A DNA stretch of 39,717 nt from Corynebacterium striatum ATCC 6940 (GTDB lineage Bacteria > Actinomycetota > Actinomycetes > Mycobacteriales > Mycobacteriaceae): the NCBI RefSeq assembly GCF_000159135.1, contig NZ_GG667520.1, positions 437,015 through 476,731 on the forward strand, in the 5' to 3' direction. The notes beneath the pieces were generated by a model. That model searched no databases, had not been told where the DNA came from, and saw only the letters and a list, made by a program, of their open reading frames with translations. Below, piece by piece: positions 39,290-39,717 of this stretch. A program made the translations under genes and the position numbers. Positions within the stretch are counted from its first letter, which is position 1. Every line of letters starts with the position of its first letter.

Positions 39290-39717
39290 ATGAAGTTCGT
39301 ACTCATCGGCGCCACCGGAACTGCGGGCAAGGAAATTGCCGCCAACTTGAAGGAGCACGGGGTTGTCGAGGTCTCTCGTCCCAACGGCGAGGATCTCGCG
39401 ACGGGCGAGGGTCTCGAGGAGGCATTACGCGGAACCGACGTCTGCGTCGACGCCTCCATCCCCATGCCGCCGGATGACGAGGCCCTCACCGAGTTACTTA
39501 GCGGCGTGGGCCATCTCGTCTTCCTGTCCATCACCAACCTTGTCAAGCCCGTGGTCACGAAGTTCCCGTACTACGCCGCGAAGGCGGCGCAGGTAAAGCT
39601 CATGCGTGAGACCGATCTTCCCACGAAGGTCGTCAACTCCGCGTAGCGGATGGAGTTCGTTCTCAACCCCGCATCCTCGAGCGAGGAAGACGACACCGTC
39701 AAGATCGAAGATTGGTG
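39290..39717 (+). pseudogene. NAD(P)-binding short-chain reductase, interrupted by an in-frame stop, runs off the window
   Basis: The product begins MKFVLIGATGTAGKEIAANL with the GxxGxxG cofactor motif and continues as an atypical SDR/NmrA-like protein (LVFLSITNLVKPVV, then FPYYAAKAAQVKLMRETDLP with a YxxxK-like pair). AAGGAG precedes ATG 39290. After TKVVNSA a TAG occurs at 39644-39646, yet the same frame stays open afterwards (RMEFVLNPASSSEEDDTVKI) to the window edge. Family members have a Gln at about this position (CAG), so a single C-to-T change explains the stop. It is either a recent pseudogene or a sequencing error; the 3' end is outside the window. Confidence 0.75.

Overview
The window is a chromosomal segment of a Corynebacterium. 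The left half carries a block typical of that genus: sigB, dtxR, galE, a DUF4192 gene, a PAC2-family gene and a DUF3516 helicase, next to ahpC-ahpD. The deduced DtxR is 226 residues once its GTG start is used, the length of the C. diphtheriae regulator, and its N-terminal half is almost the same from memory. Shine-Dalgarno (AGGAGG-type) sites, GTG starts and apparently leaderless genes also fit an actinobacterium. The species cannot be named from the sequence alone.

Layout. (1) 1-1400: peroxide defence, ahpC and ahpD. (2) 1497-9629: helicase, PAC2 protein, DUF4192 protein (two perfect DnaA boxes lie in front of it), then galE-dtxR and sigB on the minus strand. (3) 9808-13514: an L-serine module of a YheO/DauR-type regulator, sdaA and a SdaC-type permease. 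(4) 13878-19357: dtd, methyltransferase and DUF3099 genes that overlap end to end, a divergent DUF3039-helicase pair, and a DUF4190 membrane protein. (5) 19567-21518: a two-gene biotin operon, bioW-bioF, behind a palindrome that fits the BioQ operator.

(6) 21955-35477 is an accessory catabolic region. It holds a D-amino-acid-dehydrogenase-like flavoprotein, a GAF/PucR regulator, a zinc alcohol dehydrogenase, an NCS2-like permease, a YkvI-type permease, and a minus-strand operon of class III aminotransferase, Baeyer-Villiger-type monooxygenase and HSL-family esterase. A second PucR-type regulator is divergent from that operon. Aminotransferase, monooxygenase, esterase and alcohol dehydrogenase can be drawn as consecutive steps (amine to carbonyl to ester to acid plus alcohol to aldehyde), but the substrate is unknown.

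(7) 35474-39717 is a decayed, probably horizontally acquired patch. It holds a GIY-YIG nuclease-like gene, an AAA+ ATPase with a possible C-terminal winged helix, an array of about nine 10-bp tandem repeats just upstream of that ATPase, a shrunken IS5-family element with recognisable ends, remnants of a Crp/Fnr-type and an FCD/GntR-type regulator, an acidic orphan gene, and an NAD(P)-binding reductase interrupted by an in-frame TAG at the window edge.

The most unusual items are the helically phased decanucleotide array in front of the AAA+ ATPase, the aminotransferase/monooxygenase/esterase operon with repeated ATTGTG-type sites in its control region, the bioW-bioF operon, and the facing pair of perfect DnaA boxes. 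All functional statements come from reading the sequence and from family knowledge; no database search was run.
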